Under the pieces are notes generated by a model. It was not told the DNA's origin. It saw only the letters and a list, made by a program, of their open reading frames with translations, and ran no database searches. Made by a program: the position numbers and the translations under genes. Positions 25,400 through 33,805 of a stretch of DNA of 64,000 nucleotides are shown piece after piece (the stretch's first letter is position 1; each line of letters begins with the position of its first letter). This stretch comes from Martinezella hainanensis (lineage in GTDB: Bacteria > Pseudomonadota > Alphaproteobacteria > Rhizobiales > Rhizobiaceae), in the NCBI RefSeq assembly GCF_900094555.1, contig NZ_FMAC01000011.1, positions 1-64,000 on the forward strand. Reading direction: 5' to 3'.

Positions 25400-26314
25400 A
25401 TGGTTGCGGCCCAAGACACCTCAAAACGCATGCAGAGTCCCATGATTGCGAAGAGTGCAACCAAATCCGCGAAACCAAGCCTGTGGCCGAAAGGCCGGCA
25501 ATCGGCTGTGGCGCTTGCCTTCGATGTCGATGGCCCAACGGGCGATGCAATGCTCGACGGCTCGCTGCTTTCCAACCCCCGCTATTTCACACAAGGTGCC
25601 TATGGCCCGTGGAGGGCGCTGCCGCGGCTTCTCGATCTTCTGGCTGCGTATGGGCTCAAGGCGACGTTCTTCGTACCGACCTGGGTGGTCGAACACTGGC
25701 CGTCGCAATGCGAGCGCATCCTTCGCGATGCCCATGAGATCGCCTATCACGGCCACTATCACGAGGTCTTCATCGACTGCAGCCGCCAGCAGCAGTTGGA
25801 TATTATGGGACGTTCCCGCGATATCTTCCAAAGCGGCATGGGTGTGACACCGGTCGGCTTTCGCACGCCCTCGGGTGACTGGAGCGACGAGACGGCTGAA
25901 ATGCTGCACGAGTTCGGTGTCATCTATTCCAGCTCGATGCGTGGCGACGACCGGCCTTACTTTCACACGACCTCCAGCGGTCGCGGCCTGGTCGAGATCC
26001 CAGGGCGCTGGGATATCGATGACTACACCGCTCTCGCCTACAGCGAGGACCCGGATTTCCCCATCGGTCTCGACCGCATCTCCGGTTACGCAGACGTCCA
26101 GCGCAACTGGTGCGCGGAGTTCGAGGGCTACCATCGCGAAGGGCTCTGCTGGACGACGATCCTGCATCCGAAGGTCTGCGCCAAGCCCGGCCGGTTGGCG
26201 ATCCTCGAAGGGCTTTTCAAAGCGATCACCTCCCATGGCGACAGCGTCTGGGCAACGCATTGCTCCGAAATCGCCAAGTGGTGGATCGTGCAACATCCGG
26301 AGAATGCCGCATGA
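25400..26314 (+). CDS. Polysaccharide-deacetylase-fold amide hydrolase (PuuE/PgdA-like), first copy
   Basis: About 304 residues; the ATG at 25400 is used, but 25430 and 25442 are alternatives and no site is clear. The NodB-like barrel is shown by AVALAFDVDGPTGD (metal-binding Asp pair), LKATFFVPTWVVEHWP, HEIAYHGHYHEVF (the HxxxH ligands), FRTPSGDWSDETAEML and GLCWTTILHPKVCAKPGRL. This arrangement is found in peptidoglycan-deacetylase and in PuuE-type allantoinases, which open a cyclic amide. In this catabolic cluster a ring-opening amidase is more plausible than wall modification; there is no signal peptide. The stop overlaps the next start by four bases. Confidence 0.75.
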   Translation: MVAAQDTSKRMQSPMIAKSATKSAKPSLWPKGRQSAVALAFDVDGPTGDAMLDGSLLSNPRYFTQGAYGPWRALPRLLDLLAAYGLKATFFVPTWVVEHWPSQCERILRDAHEIAYHGHYHEVFIDCSRQQQLDIMGRSRDIFQSGMGVTPVGFRTPSGDWSDETAEMLHEFGVIYSSSMRGDDRPYFHTTSSGRGLVEIPGRWDIDDYTALAYSEDPDFPIGLDRISGYADVQRNWCAEFEGYHREGLCWTTILHPKVCAKPGRLAILEGLFKAITSHGDSVWATHCSEIAKWWIVQHPENAA

Positions 26315-27210
26315 CCAGCACGGTTTCCAAAGGCTTCTGGCCGCAGGGCAAAAAATGCGCCGCAATCGTCTCCGTGATCTTCGACGACGGGCTCGATGCT
26401 GTCGCGCAGGCGCCTGACCTGAGGGGGCGCAGCAAGAGCTTTTCCGTCTGGCAATATGGCGCCACGCGCGGCGTCGAGCGCCTTTGCAATGCCTTTGCCG
26501 ATGCCGGCATCTCCACGAGCTGGTTCGTGCCGGGGATCGTTGCGGAGAACCACGAAGAGCTGCTGCGCGATGTCGTGTCCCCAAGTCACGAGATCGAAAG
26601 TCATGGCTGGAATTTCGAGCGTTGCGACGCCATGCCGGCAACCGAAGGTGTCGATCTCCTGAAGCGCAGCCGCGAGAGGCTGAACGCCATCGCCTCGAAT
26701 GAGGTTTCCGGCTTCCGCCTTCCGGCCGGCAACTGGCCGCGCCGCTTTGATCGCCTGCTCGTCGAGGCCGGCTATGCGTGGTCGGCATCGTTGAACGGTG
26801 ACGATGTGCCCTACAGCCACGCCTCGTCGCTGGTGGAGATCCCGGTTCATAACGAACTCGAGGACCGGCCCTATTTCCAGTTCAATTTCACGCCGGCCTT
26901 CCCGAAGGGGCAAAGCCGCATCCCCTCCTACGAGGCAGTGCTCGGCAACTGGATTGCCGAGTTCGATGCCTACCGCAAATACGGCCTCTGCTACGTCATC
27001 CAGCTTCGGCCGGAGTGGACCGGCACGCCGGGCCGGATCGTGCTCGTCGAAGCCTTGCTTGCCCATATCACGAGTTTCGATGACGTGTGGTTGGCAACGG
27101 CTGCAGACGTAGCCCGCTGGCACGCCGGCAAGGGCACGATCGCGCCCAGCGACCACCCGATCAATGTCTATGAGGCCTATGTCGATGAGGAGCGGGCCGG
27201 TGAGCGGTAA
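26311..27210 (+). CDS. Polysaccharide-deacetylase-fold amide hydrolase (PuuE-like), second copy
   Basis: A 299-residue paralogue of the preceding protein, starting in a four-base overlap (ATGA). It keeps CAAIVSVIFDDGLDAV (Asp pair), ISTSWFVPGIVAENH, HEIESHGWNFERCDA, FRLPAGNWPRRFDRLL and YVIQLRPEWTGTPGRI. Unlike the first copy it has SHGWNF without the second metal-binding His, the form seen in PuuE allantoinase (SHGWRW-like). The two may form a hetero-oligomer or act on successive amide bonds. The gene overlaps the GTG start of the following MmgE/PrpD gene by 11 bases. Confidence 0.75.
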   Translation: MTSTVSKGFWPQGKKCAAIVSVIFDDGLDAVAQAPDLRGRSKSFSVWQYGATRGVERLCNAFADAGISTSWFVPGIVAENHEELLRDVVSPSHEIESHGWNFERCDAMPATEGVDLLKRSRERLNAIASNEVSGFRLPAGNWPRRFDRLLVEAGYAWSASLNGDDVPYSHASSLVEIPVHNELEDRPYFQFNFTPAFPKGQSRIPSYEAVLGNWIAEFDAYRKYGLCYVIQLRPEWTGTPGRIVLVEALLAHITSFDDVWLATAADVARWHAGKGTIAPSDHPINVYEAYVDEERAGER

Positions 27211-28561
27211 TCTGACTCAAGCACTGGCCGAGCTTGTCTGCTCGACGAAATTCGAAGCCTTTCCGCCCGAGACCATCCACAAGGCGAAGCTTCATATTCT
27301 CGATACGCTGGGTGCTGCGATTGCCGGCTCGGCATCGCGCGAAACCGATGCCGTCGTCGCGATGCTCGGTCTCCAGGCCGGAACCGGATCTTCCCCGATC
27401 TGGGGCCGACCGATCGCATCGGACGCGAGGACGTCAGCCTTCGTCAACGGTGTTTCTGCCCATGCCTACGAGCTTGATGACAGCGGCGGCTGCGATCATT
27501 CCGGCGCAGTTGTCCTTCCAGCGGCGCTTGCCGCGCTCGGCGACCGTAGCCAGCCGTTAAGCGGCCGCGACCTGTTGCGCAGCGTCCTGCTCGGCTACGA
27601 GGTCGGCCGCCGCGTGCTGGAAGCAGTCGGCGGCTATGAGGATCACAATGGCCTCGGCTGGCATTCGACGGGAACCTGCGGCGCGTTCGGCGCTGCCGCT
27701 GCCGTCGGCAGCATGGTGAAGCTCGATGCGAATGCGATGGCCTCCGCTCTCGGCTCGGCCTGCTCCTTTGCCGGTGGCACCTGGGCCTTCATCCATAATG
27801 GCAGCTCGACCAAGAAGCTCCATGCCGGCCGTGCCGCCGAAGGCGGCCTGATGGCTGCCTATCTGGCAGGCCAAGGGTTCGACGGCCCCGACAGCGTCTT
27901 CGAGCCGGAGCGCTGGGGCAGCTTTTTTGCGACTTTTGGAGCTGGAAAGGGCAATCCGGAGGGGCTTGTCCGCGACTTCGGAGACTATTGGCGGCTCAAT
28001 CGATGCTCCATCAAGCCGCATGCCACCTGCCGCGGCACGCATGCCGGGATCGATGCGCTTGACCTGATGATGCAGAACCATGGTCTTGAGCCTGCCGATA
28101 TCGCCGCCATCGAGGTCGACATCAGCGGCTTTCAGTACGGCATGTGCGGCGGCAAGGTCATTCAGTCGCGTGCACAGGCCCAGATGAGTCTGCCCTATGC
28201 GCTGGCGGCGCGGCTGCGTTACGGCAAGGTTTTTCTGGCCGAACTAGAGGAAGCCGCTTGGTCGGCAGCCGAGATCGGCCCTTTGATGGAGCGCATCACG
28301 GTGCGTATCGATCCCGCCATGAAGGACGAGGACGAGCCGGCAATCACGATTGTGACTGCCCCCGGCGAGCGACATCGGTTTGTCGTCGAATTTCCCCTCG
28401 GAGGCCCGCAGAACCCGCTGAGCGACGAGCGGCTGCTCGGCAAATATGCCGCGCTCGCCGGCATGGTGCTGCCGGCAGCGAAGGTCGACGCCATCAGCGA
28501 CTTTGTTCTCGACCTCGAAAATCAGACCGACGCCCGCAGCCTGCTTGCGCTGCTTCAATAA
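27200..28561 (+). CDS. MmgE/PrpD family protein
   Basis: From the GTG at 27200, with AGGAG seven bases upstream, the protein has 453 residues; ATG codons at 27164-27185 lie inside the upstream gene. MmgE/PrpD hallmarks are KAKLHILDTLGAAIAGS, SAFVNGVSAHAYELDD, GYEVGRRVLEA, GWHSTGTCGAFGAAAA and the central KPHATCRGTHAGIDA. The family includes 2-methylcitrate dehydratase, cis-aconitate decarboxylase and iminodisuccinate epimerase. In a cluster with an aspartase-superfamily lyase, an epimerase or dehydratase on an amino-acid-derived dicarboxylate is an attractive reading, but unproven. Confidence 0.82.
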   Translation: MSGNLTQALAELVCSTKFEAFPPETIHKAKLHILDTLGAAIAGSASRETDAVVAMLGLQAGTGSSPIWGRPIASDARTSAFVNGVSAHAYELDDSGGCDHSGAVVLPAALAALGDRSQPLSGRDLLRSVLLGYEVGRRVLEAVGGYEDHNGLGWHSTGTCGAFGAAAAVGSMVKLDANAMASALGSACSFAGGTWAFIHNGSSTKKLHAGRAAEGGLMAAYLAGQGFDGPDSVFEPERWGSFFATFGAGKGNPEGLVRDFGDYWRLNRCSIKPHATCRGTHAGIDALDLMMQNHGLEPADIAAIEVDISGFQYGMCGGKVIQSRAQAQMSLPYALAARLRYGKVFLAELEEAAWSAAEIGPLMERITVRIDPAMKDEDEPAITIVTAPGERHRFVVEFPLGGPQNPLSDERLLGKYAALAGMVLPAAKVDAISDFVLDLENQTDARSLLALLQ

Positions 28562-28609
28562 AAGATGCACCCGGAGGAGGGCGGCATTCGTTCAAAAGGG
28601 AAGACCGCG

Positions 28610-29998
28610 ATGAGAAATCAGAAAGAAGCCACATGGTCGCCGCTGTTCAAGCAGGCGGTCTCCAGGGATTTCGAGAGCTTTCACGAGTGCCTTGACCAGG
28701 ACAAACGCATCGCCCTGCACGATGTCGCCGGATCGAAGGTCCACGCCGAGATGCTTGCCCGCGCCGGCATTCTGACCGCTGACGAAAACGGTAAAATCCA
28801 GACCGGCCTCGACCAGGTGGCGGAAGAAATGCGCTCTGGCACCTTCGAATGGAAGGCGGAGCTCGAAGACGTTCACACCAATGTCGAGGATCGGCTGATC
28901 GCGCTGATCGGCGATGCCGGCAAGAAGCTGCATACCGCCAGATCGCGCAACGATCAGGTCGCGACCGACATTCGCCTCTATGCCCGCGAGCAGCTGGATT
29001 TGTTGGCCGATGATTTGAAAACGCTGATCGGTGCCTTTGTTGAACTGGCTGAAAAACATGCCGATGCGATCATGCCCGGCTTCACCCATCTGCAGGTGGC
29101 GCAGCCGGTCACCTTCGGTCATCATCTCATGGCCTATGTCGAAATGTTCCTGCGCGATCTCGATCGCGTCGGCGCGGCGCGGGAACGGCTCAACGTTTCC
29201 CCGCTTGGTGCTGCGGCCCTCGCGGGAAGCGGCTATCCGATCGATCCCGAATACAGCGCCTCCGAGCTTGGCTTTGCCGCATCCTTTGCCAATTCGCTCG
29301 ATGCCGTTTCCGACCGAGACTATGTCGTCGACGTCTGCAGCGCCGGTTCGATCATCATGGGGCACCTGTCGCGCTTCAGCGAGGAAGTGATCCTCTGGTG
29401 CACGCCGATGTTCGATTTCATCGAAGTGGGCGACCAGTTCTGCACCGGCTCGTCGATCATGCCACAGAAGCGCAATCCGGATCTCGCGGAACTGGTGCGC
29501 GGCAAGGCCGCCCGCGTCATGGGGAATCTCGCTTTTTCGGCGGCGCTGATGAAAAGTCAGCCGCTTGCCTTCAACAAGGACCAGCAGGAATCGAAGCCGC
29601 CGCTCACGGATACCCTTGAGACCGTCCGCGCGGCCGTCAGCGTCACGGCGCAGATGATCCCGACGATCACGGTGAAGCACGCAAGGATGCTTGCGGCCGC
29701 CAATCAGGGCTATTCGACGGCAACCGATCTTGCCGATTATCTCGTTCGCACCGGCCTGCCGTTTCGCGATGCGCACCATGCGGTCGCCGCGATCGTCGGT
29801 GCTGCCCGCGACAAGGCGCTCCCGACGCTTTCGGAGCTTTCGCTCGCTGACATGCAGGCCTTTGCGCCGATCATTCGCGAGGATGTCTTCGGGGTGTTGA
29901 CCGTCGAAGGTTCGGTCGCCAGCCGCGATCACAAGGGCGGCACGGCGCCGCGAAGGGTCCGGGAAGCCATAGAGACGGTGCGCCGCGCGATCGCCTGA
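28610..29998 (+). CDS. Argininosuccinate-lyase-like enzyme (aspartase/fumarase superfamily)
   Basis: From the ATG at 28610 the protein has 462 residues, the usual ArgH length. Motifs: DVHTNVEDRLI, LHTARSRNDQVATDIRL, MPGFTHLQVAQPVTFGHHL and the superfamily signature GSSIMPQKRNPD. Such enzymes eliminate fumarate from an N-substituted aspartate. Its place in a catabolic operon (48 bases after MmgE/PrpD, with its own LysR regulator) and not with argG suggests a specialised lyase for a guanidino-, ureido- or amino-linked succinate, as in EDDS lyase-type enzymes, and not the biosynthetic ArgH. Biosynthetic use cannot be excluded from sequence alone. Confidence 0.8.
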   Translation: MRNQKEATWSPLFKQAVSRDFESFHECLDQDKRIALHDVAGSKVHAEMLARAGILTADENGKIQTGLDQVAEEMRSGTFEWKAELEDVHTNVEDRLIALIGDAGKKLHTARSRNDQVATDIRLYAREQLDLLADDLKTLIGAFVELAEKHADAIMPGFTHLQVAQPVTFGHHLMAYVEMFLRDLDRVGAARERLNVSPLGAAALAGSGYPIDPEYSASELGFAASFANSLDAVSDRDYVVDVCSAGSIIMGHLSRFSEEVILWCTPMFDFIEVGDQFCTGSSIMPQKRNPDLAELVRGKAARVMGNLAFSAALMKSQPLAFNKDQQESKPPLTDTLETVRAAVSVTAQMIPTITVKHARMLAAANQGYSTATDLADYLVRTGLPFRDAHHAVAAIVGAARDKALPTLSELSLADMQAFAPIIREDVFGVLTVEGSVASRDHKGGTAPRRVREAIETVRRAIA

Positions 29999-30074
29999 GC
30001 GCCGTCGGTTGCCATTCCATGCACATGCTTTAATGCTTGCTTTTCGAGATAGCAGCGGAGAAGCCGGGTAGGGA

Positions 30075-31004
30075 ATGGAGCCGAGGTTCGATCACAACAG
30101 GTTGCCGCCGCTGCAGACGCTGCAGACATTTTCCGTCGTCGCGGAAACGGGCAGCTTCACGGCGGCGGCGGCAGAGCTCAATCTCAGCCAGAGTGCGATC
30201 AGCCGGCAGGTGCAGCAACTCGAGCATTATTTCGGCTGCAGCCTGTTCGAGCGCCACACTCGTAAAGTGGCGCTGACGGAACGCGGCATGGCGCTGATTC
30301 CAATCGTCGACGGACTGCTGGCGTCGTTGAAGACCTCGTTCGAGGCGACGCGAACGACGGTGCGATCCCTAACGATCCGCATGCCGCCAACCTTCGCACG
30401 CAAATGGTTCCTGCCGCGCCTGCCAGATCTTCATAGCCATCACGAAGATCTGAACATCAACATCGACACCGCCTGGTTCCTGCGGCCGACCTTTTCGGTC
30501 GGCGATATCGACATGCTGATCACCTATGGCAATGGCCATTGGCCCGGCATGGATGTGCTGCCGCTGTTGCGGGAACAGCTGACGCCGATGTGCTCGCCGC
30601 AATTTCTATCCAGGCTCGGCGATCCGCCTGAGGTTAAGAACTTGCAGAACTGCGTTCTCCTGCACTCCAATCCACGCCATAGCGACTGGACATTGTGGCT
30701 GCAGGCCGAAGGCGCCTATTCCTTCCAGGCCTCCCGTCATCAGGTCTTCGACACGCAGGATTTCGCCATGACCGCGGCGGCGAGCGGCTATGGCGTAACG
30801 ATGGGCGATCTCGTCTTTTCCAGGCAGGATCTGGAAAGCGGCGAGCTGGTCGCTCCCTTCGAGCGAATCATCGACAGTGGCTACGGCTACTATGCGCTTT
30901 GGCCGGCAAGGGCCGAAGCCCGCCAGAAGGTGCGCGCCTTTTCCGACTGGCTCGGGCAAGCCTGTAATGCAACTGCCGATGGTTTTGGCAACGATCGGAC
31001 CTGA
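30075..31004 (+). CDS. LysR-family regulator, GcvA-like
   Basis: A 309-residue LysR protein. The N-terminal helix-turn-helix reads LQTFSVVAETGSFTAAAAELNLSQSAISRQVQQLE (only its ends LQTFSVVAETG and SAISRQVQQLE are quoted), followed by the FERHTRKVALTERG wing typical of the GcvA group. The co-inducer domain has ITYGNGHWPG and FDTQDFAMTAAASGYGVTMGD. It is 76 bases after the lyase gene on the same strand and probably controls the cluster 22794-29998; the inverted repeat at 22674-22698 is a candidate site. Confidence 0.87.
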   Translation: MEPRFDHNRLPPLQTLQTFSVVAETGSFTAAAAELNLSQSAISRQVQQLEHYFGCSLFERHTRKVALTERGMALIPIVDGLLASLKTSFEATRTTVRSLTIRMPPTFARKWFLPRLPDLHSHHEDLNINIDTAWFLRPTFSVGDIDMLITYGNGHWPGMDVLPLLREQLTPMCSPQFLSRLGDPPEVKNLQNCVLLHSNPRHSDWTLWLQAEGAYSFQASRHQVFDTQDFAMTAAASGYGVTMGDLVFSRQDLESGELVAPFERIIDSGYGYYALWPARAEARQKVRAFSDWLGQACNATADGFGNDRT

Positions 31005-31071
31005 TATTCAAAGCAAGGGAGAATGGCGGCGAAATCAGAGGCTTGCCGACGGCGTTTCATTCAGCTCGTCA

Positions 31072-31389
31072 TCACGCAGATGACAGGAAAATCAAAGCTT
31101 CCCACGGCCGTAGGGTTTTGATGGCCTCCATCTGCTCGGCGCAGCCATGGTAATTGCTCGATACGAGCTTGAGACCAGGCGACGCATAGGCACCGCCGTC
31201 GACGGCTGTCGTTTCTGAGGAGAGATTGGCGAGCATGACGGCACGCTCATCGCCGAGCGTCCGGATGATGATATAGAGCTGTGGGTCGTCGAGCGCCTCG
31301 AGCTTTGAATTGCCATAGGCGATCACATCATGCCAGGTGCTGTGGCTTGACTCCGAGCGTTGCGAACGACCTTTGTTCCCGATGAACAA
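31072..31389 (-). pseudogene. C-terminal remnant of a GH13 alpha-glucosidase
   Basis: The frame contains WHDVIAYGNSKLEALDDPQL, RTLGDERAVMLANLSSET and a tail LRPWEALIFLSSA. This is the C-terminal beta-sandwich of GH13 oligo-alpha-glucosidases and trehalulose-type hydrolases (LDDPQVFAYTRTLGDERLLVLCNFS in relatives). The catalytic barrel is absent: upstream sequence in this frame (beyond 31330) does not continue the family, so only about 85 residues remain. It points to a past deletion or rearrangement between the two catabolic modules. The short frame could still be open but is very unlikely to be functional. Confidence 0.75.
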
Positions 31390-31563
31390 AGTTACCGTAA
31401 GTCCTTGATAAATGGATTAACTGCAGCTGCCTGCATCGACTGCAGAGCCGCGTCATCAAAAGTTCGTTTGACCCCATCGTGAGAGCCATCGTGTAGGGAA
31501 GAAGCCAGCCAAACGCTGTCATCGTTGGATCGCGTGAGGTGCTCCGAAATACCGAGTTCTCGC
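31390..31563. promoter_or_regulatory. Probable promoter region of the carboxylase-PxpABC operon
   Basis: This stretch separates the glucosidase remnant from the first carboxylase gene and should contain the operon promoter. I see no repeat matching the one at 22674 and no obvious terminator. The remnant itself shows that the DNA here has been rearranged. Confidence 0.35.
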
Positions 31564-32001
31564 ATGGATCTGTCGAAGATAAAAACACTGATCGATTTTG
31601 TTGGGCGATCCAACGTTACCGAACTCACGGTAACGGAAAAGGATGTCACGGTTCGGATCTTCCGAACGTCCAGTCCGACGGATCCGTTCCCTGCAGCGCA
31701 GATGCCTGCCAGCGTAGCAACCGGCCGCGCTGAACAAGGCGGCGATGTTTCGTGCAAATCGCAGGACTCCATTGTTGTGAGAGCGCCGATCTTCGGTGTC
31801 TTGCACCGGGCGCCAGCACCTGGACAGGAGCCTTTCGTTAAGATCGGCGACGTGGTGGAGGAGGGGCAGACGCTTTTCATCATCGAAGCGATGAAGGTCT
31901 TCAACAAGATCGCAGCCCCCCAGGCCGGTCACATCGGGCACCTCACCGAAATAGATGGCGGTGAAGTTGAGACGGGCGACATACTCGCGGAGATCGCGTG
32001 A
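31564..32001 (+). CDS. Biotin carboxyl carrier protein (AccB-like)
   Basis: From the ATG at 31564 the protein has 145 residues. The first 35 residues (MDLSKIKTLIDFVGRSNVTE, then a strand-rich segment) resemble the N-terminus of AccB, and a flexible linker leads to the biotinyl domain with IIEAMKVFNKI, Lys111 being the biotin site. Its stop overlaps the biotin carboxylase start by one base (TGATG). It is the first gene of a coupled operon with a biotin carboxylase and the three Pxp subunits, so it probably serves a dedicated carboxylase and not fatty acid synthesis. Confidence 0.85.
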   Translation: MDLSKIKTLIDFVGRSNVTELTVTEKDVTVRIFRTSSPTDPFPAAQMPASVATGRAEQGGDVSCKSQDSIVVRAPIFGVLHRAPAPGQEPFVKIGDVVEEGQTLFIIEAMKVFNKIAAPQAGHIGHLTEIDGGEVETGDILAEIA

Positions 32002-33383
32002 TGGCGGAAGCTTTCGACAAGGCGGGGCGACGTTTCGATACGGTTCTCATTGCCAATCGGGGCGAAATTGCTGCGCGAATTCAGCGCGCTTGCCGCGAAC
32101 TCGGGTTGAAGACGGTCGCGATCTGCTCCGAAGCCGATAGGCGGGCGCCTTATGGCAAGACTGCCGACACCTTTCTTTGCATCGGTCCTTCGAATGCAGC
32201 CGGCAGCTATCTCAATCAAAATGCGATCCTCCTTGCCGCGCAACTGACCGGGGCAGGTGCGATCCATCCCGGCTACGGGTTTCTGTCCGAGAACGCCGCC
32301 TTTTCCGAAGCCGTCGAGAGAGCCGGCATCGCATTCATCGGCCCCGAAGCCTCCTCGATCGCGACCATGGGCGACAAGATATCGGCAAAACGGGCAATGA
32401 TCCTTGCTGGTGTGCCTTGCGTGCCCGGTCCTGACACTTCCCTTCCGGATGATCCGGCTTCGGTCGAGCGGATCGCTGAGGAGATCGGCTATCCCGTGAT
32501 CATCAAAGCCGCAGGCGGCGGAGGTGGCAGGGGGATGCGGGTGGTGCTCGAGGCAGGCGAGCTGCACGAGGCCGTCGCCCTGACATCGGAAGAGGCTCGT
32601 CAGGCTTTCGGTTCCCCGGCGCTCTACATGGAGAAGTTCCTCCAGCATCCGCGTCACATCGAAATTCAGGTGCTCTGCGATGCCTATGGCAATGCCGTCT
32701 GGCTCGGGCATCGCGATTGCTCCATGCAGCGCCGGCATCAGAAGGTGGTGGAAGAGGCACCGGCACCCGGGATTTCTTCGGAAACGATAAAGCCGGTCGG
32801 CATGGCCTGCGTGCAAGCCTGCCGGCAGATCGGCTACCGTGGCGTCGGAACCTTCGAGTTCCTCTACGAAAACGGTGCCTTCTATTTCATCGAGATGAAC
32901 ACGCGCCTGCAGGTCGAACATCCCGTCACCGAGATGACCAGCGGGATCGATATCGTCCAGGCGCAGATAATGGTCGCCCAGGGTTTCCCCTTGGAAATAC
33001 GCCAGGATGATGTGGCGTGTACTGGCCATTCCTTCGAATGCCGCATCAACGCCGAGGATCCCGAAAGTTTCCTGCCTTCGGCGGGTACGATCTCGGAATT
33101 AATCCTGCCGGAAGGGCCGGGAATCCGGGTCGATACCCATATTCATGCCGGCTATCGGGTCTCGCCTTATTATGACTCGCTGATCGCCAAATTGATCGTT
33201 CATGCGCCTACACGAGCAGAAGCGATGGCCAAAATGCGCGAGGCGCTTGCCGCCACTCGGATAGAGGGGATTTCCACCAACCTGCCGCTGCTGCGCACAT
33301 TGTTGGAGGATGAAGGGTTTGCCCGCGGTGAGACGGATATCCACTATCTGGAACAATGGCTTCGGCAGAGGAGGGCGGCATGA
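32001..33383 (+). CDS. Biotin carboxylase (AccC-like)
   Basis: A 460-residue enzyme of the ATP-grasp biotin carboxylase family: LIANRGEIAARIQRACRELG at the N-terminus, the glycine-rich ATP loop AAGGGGGRGMRVV, HIEIQVLCDAYGN, RDCSMQRRHQKVVEEAPAP, and the catalytic FIEMNTRLQVEHPVTEM segment. It carboxylates the biotin of the carrier protein with bicarbonate and ATP. It overlaps the carrier gene by one base and the next gene by four. The carboxyltransferase expected for acetyl-CoA carboxylase is missing; instead PxpB and PxpC homologues follow, as in the fused urea carboxylase. Confidence 0.9.
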   Translation: MAEAFDKAGRRFDTVLIANRGEIAARIQRACRELGLKTVAICSEADRRAPYGKTADTFLCIGPSNAAGSYLNQNAILLAAQLTGAGAIHPGYGFLSENAAFSEAVERAGIAFIGPEASSIATMGDKISAKRAMILAGVPCVPGPDTSLPDDPASVERIAEEIGYPVIIKAAGGGGGRGMRVVLEAGELHEAVALTSEEARQAFGSPALYMEKFLQHPRHIEIQVLCDAYGNAVWLGHRDCSMQRRHQKVVEEAPAPGISSETIKPVGMACVQACRQIGYRGVGTFEFLYENGAFYFIEMNTRLQVEHPVTEMTSGIDIVQAQIMVAQGFPLEIRQDDVACTGHSFECRINAEDPESFLPSAGTISELILPEGPGIRVDTHIHAGYRVSPYYDSLIAKLIVHAPTRAEAMAKMREALAATRIEGISTNLPLLRTLLEDEGFARGETDIHYLEQWLRQRRAA

Positions 33384-33805
33384 GCGCGATCGACTTTAGT
33401 GATCCGTCAACCATCGCTGCTCTGGCCGACGCACTGACGGCAGCAGGCGTCGATGGCCTGGAAATTTCGCGACCAGATGGCAATCTGCGCATCGTGGTCT
33501 CGAAGGCCGGGGGTGCCCAAATCAGCCTGACAGGAAATGCGCAGCCTGCGCCTGCGACGTCCGTGGCGGTGGTCAAAGCGGCAATGGCGGGCCACTTCTA
33601 TCCTTTGCATCCTTCGGATTCCAACGGAACCGAGCGTCTGCCTCGCACCGTCTCAAGCCAGGATGTGATCGGTTTTATTCGCGTCGGTTCCGTCCTGCTT
33701 CCCATTCCGGCCGGCAGGTCCGGTTTGCTGGCCAGGCGATCGGTAGATCCCGAAACCCTGGTCGGATTCGGTGATCCCCTGTTCGAAATCGAGCCGCTGT
33801 CATGA
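33380..33805 (+). CDS. Biotin-carrier-like protein lacking the biotinylation lysine
   Basis: A 141-residue protein starting in a four-base overlap with the biotin carboxylase gene. The N-terminal part (LADALTAAGVDGLEISRPDGNLRIVV, ends quoted LADALTAAG and NLRIVV) resembles the AccB N-terminus. The C-terminal 70 residues keep the half-barrel spacing of a biotinyl domain (VIGFIRVGSVLLPIPAGRSG then VGFGDPLFEIEPL), but the AMKM/EAMK turn is absent, with no lysine at the tip. It cannot be biotinylated in the usual way and may be a structural subunit. It overlaps the PxpB gene by four bases. Confidence 0.65.
   Translation: MSAIDFSDPSTIAALADALTAAGVDGLEISRPDGNLRIVVSKAGGAQISLTGNAQPAPATSVAVVKAAMAGHFYPLHPSDSNGTERLPRTVSSQDVIGFIRVGSVLLPIPAGRSGLLARRSVDPETLVGFGDPLFEIEPLS

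Noticed and set aside
28610-29998. Calling the lyase the biosynthetic argH
   Set aside because: No argG or other arginine gene is near, and its operon and regulator point to catabolism; the biosynthetic role is left open but not assigned.
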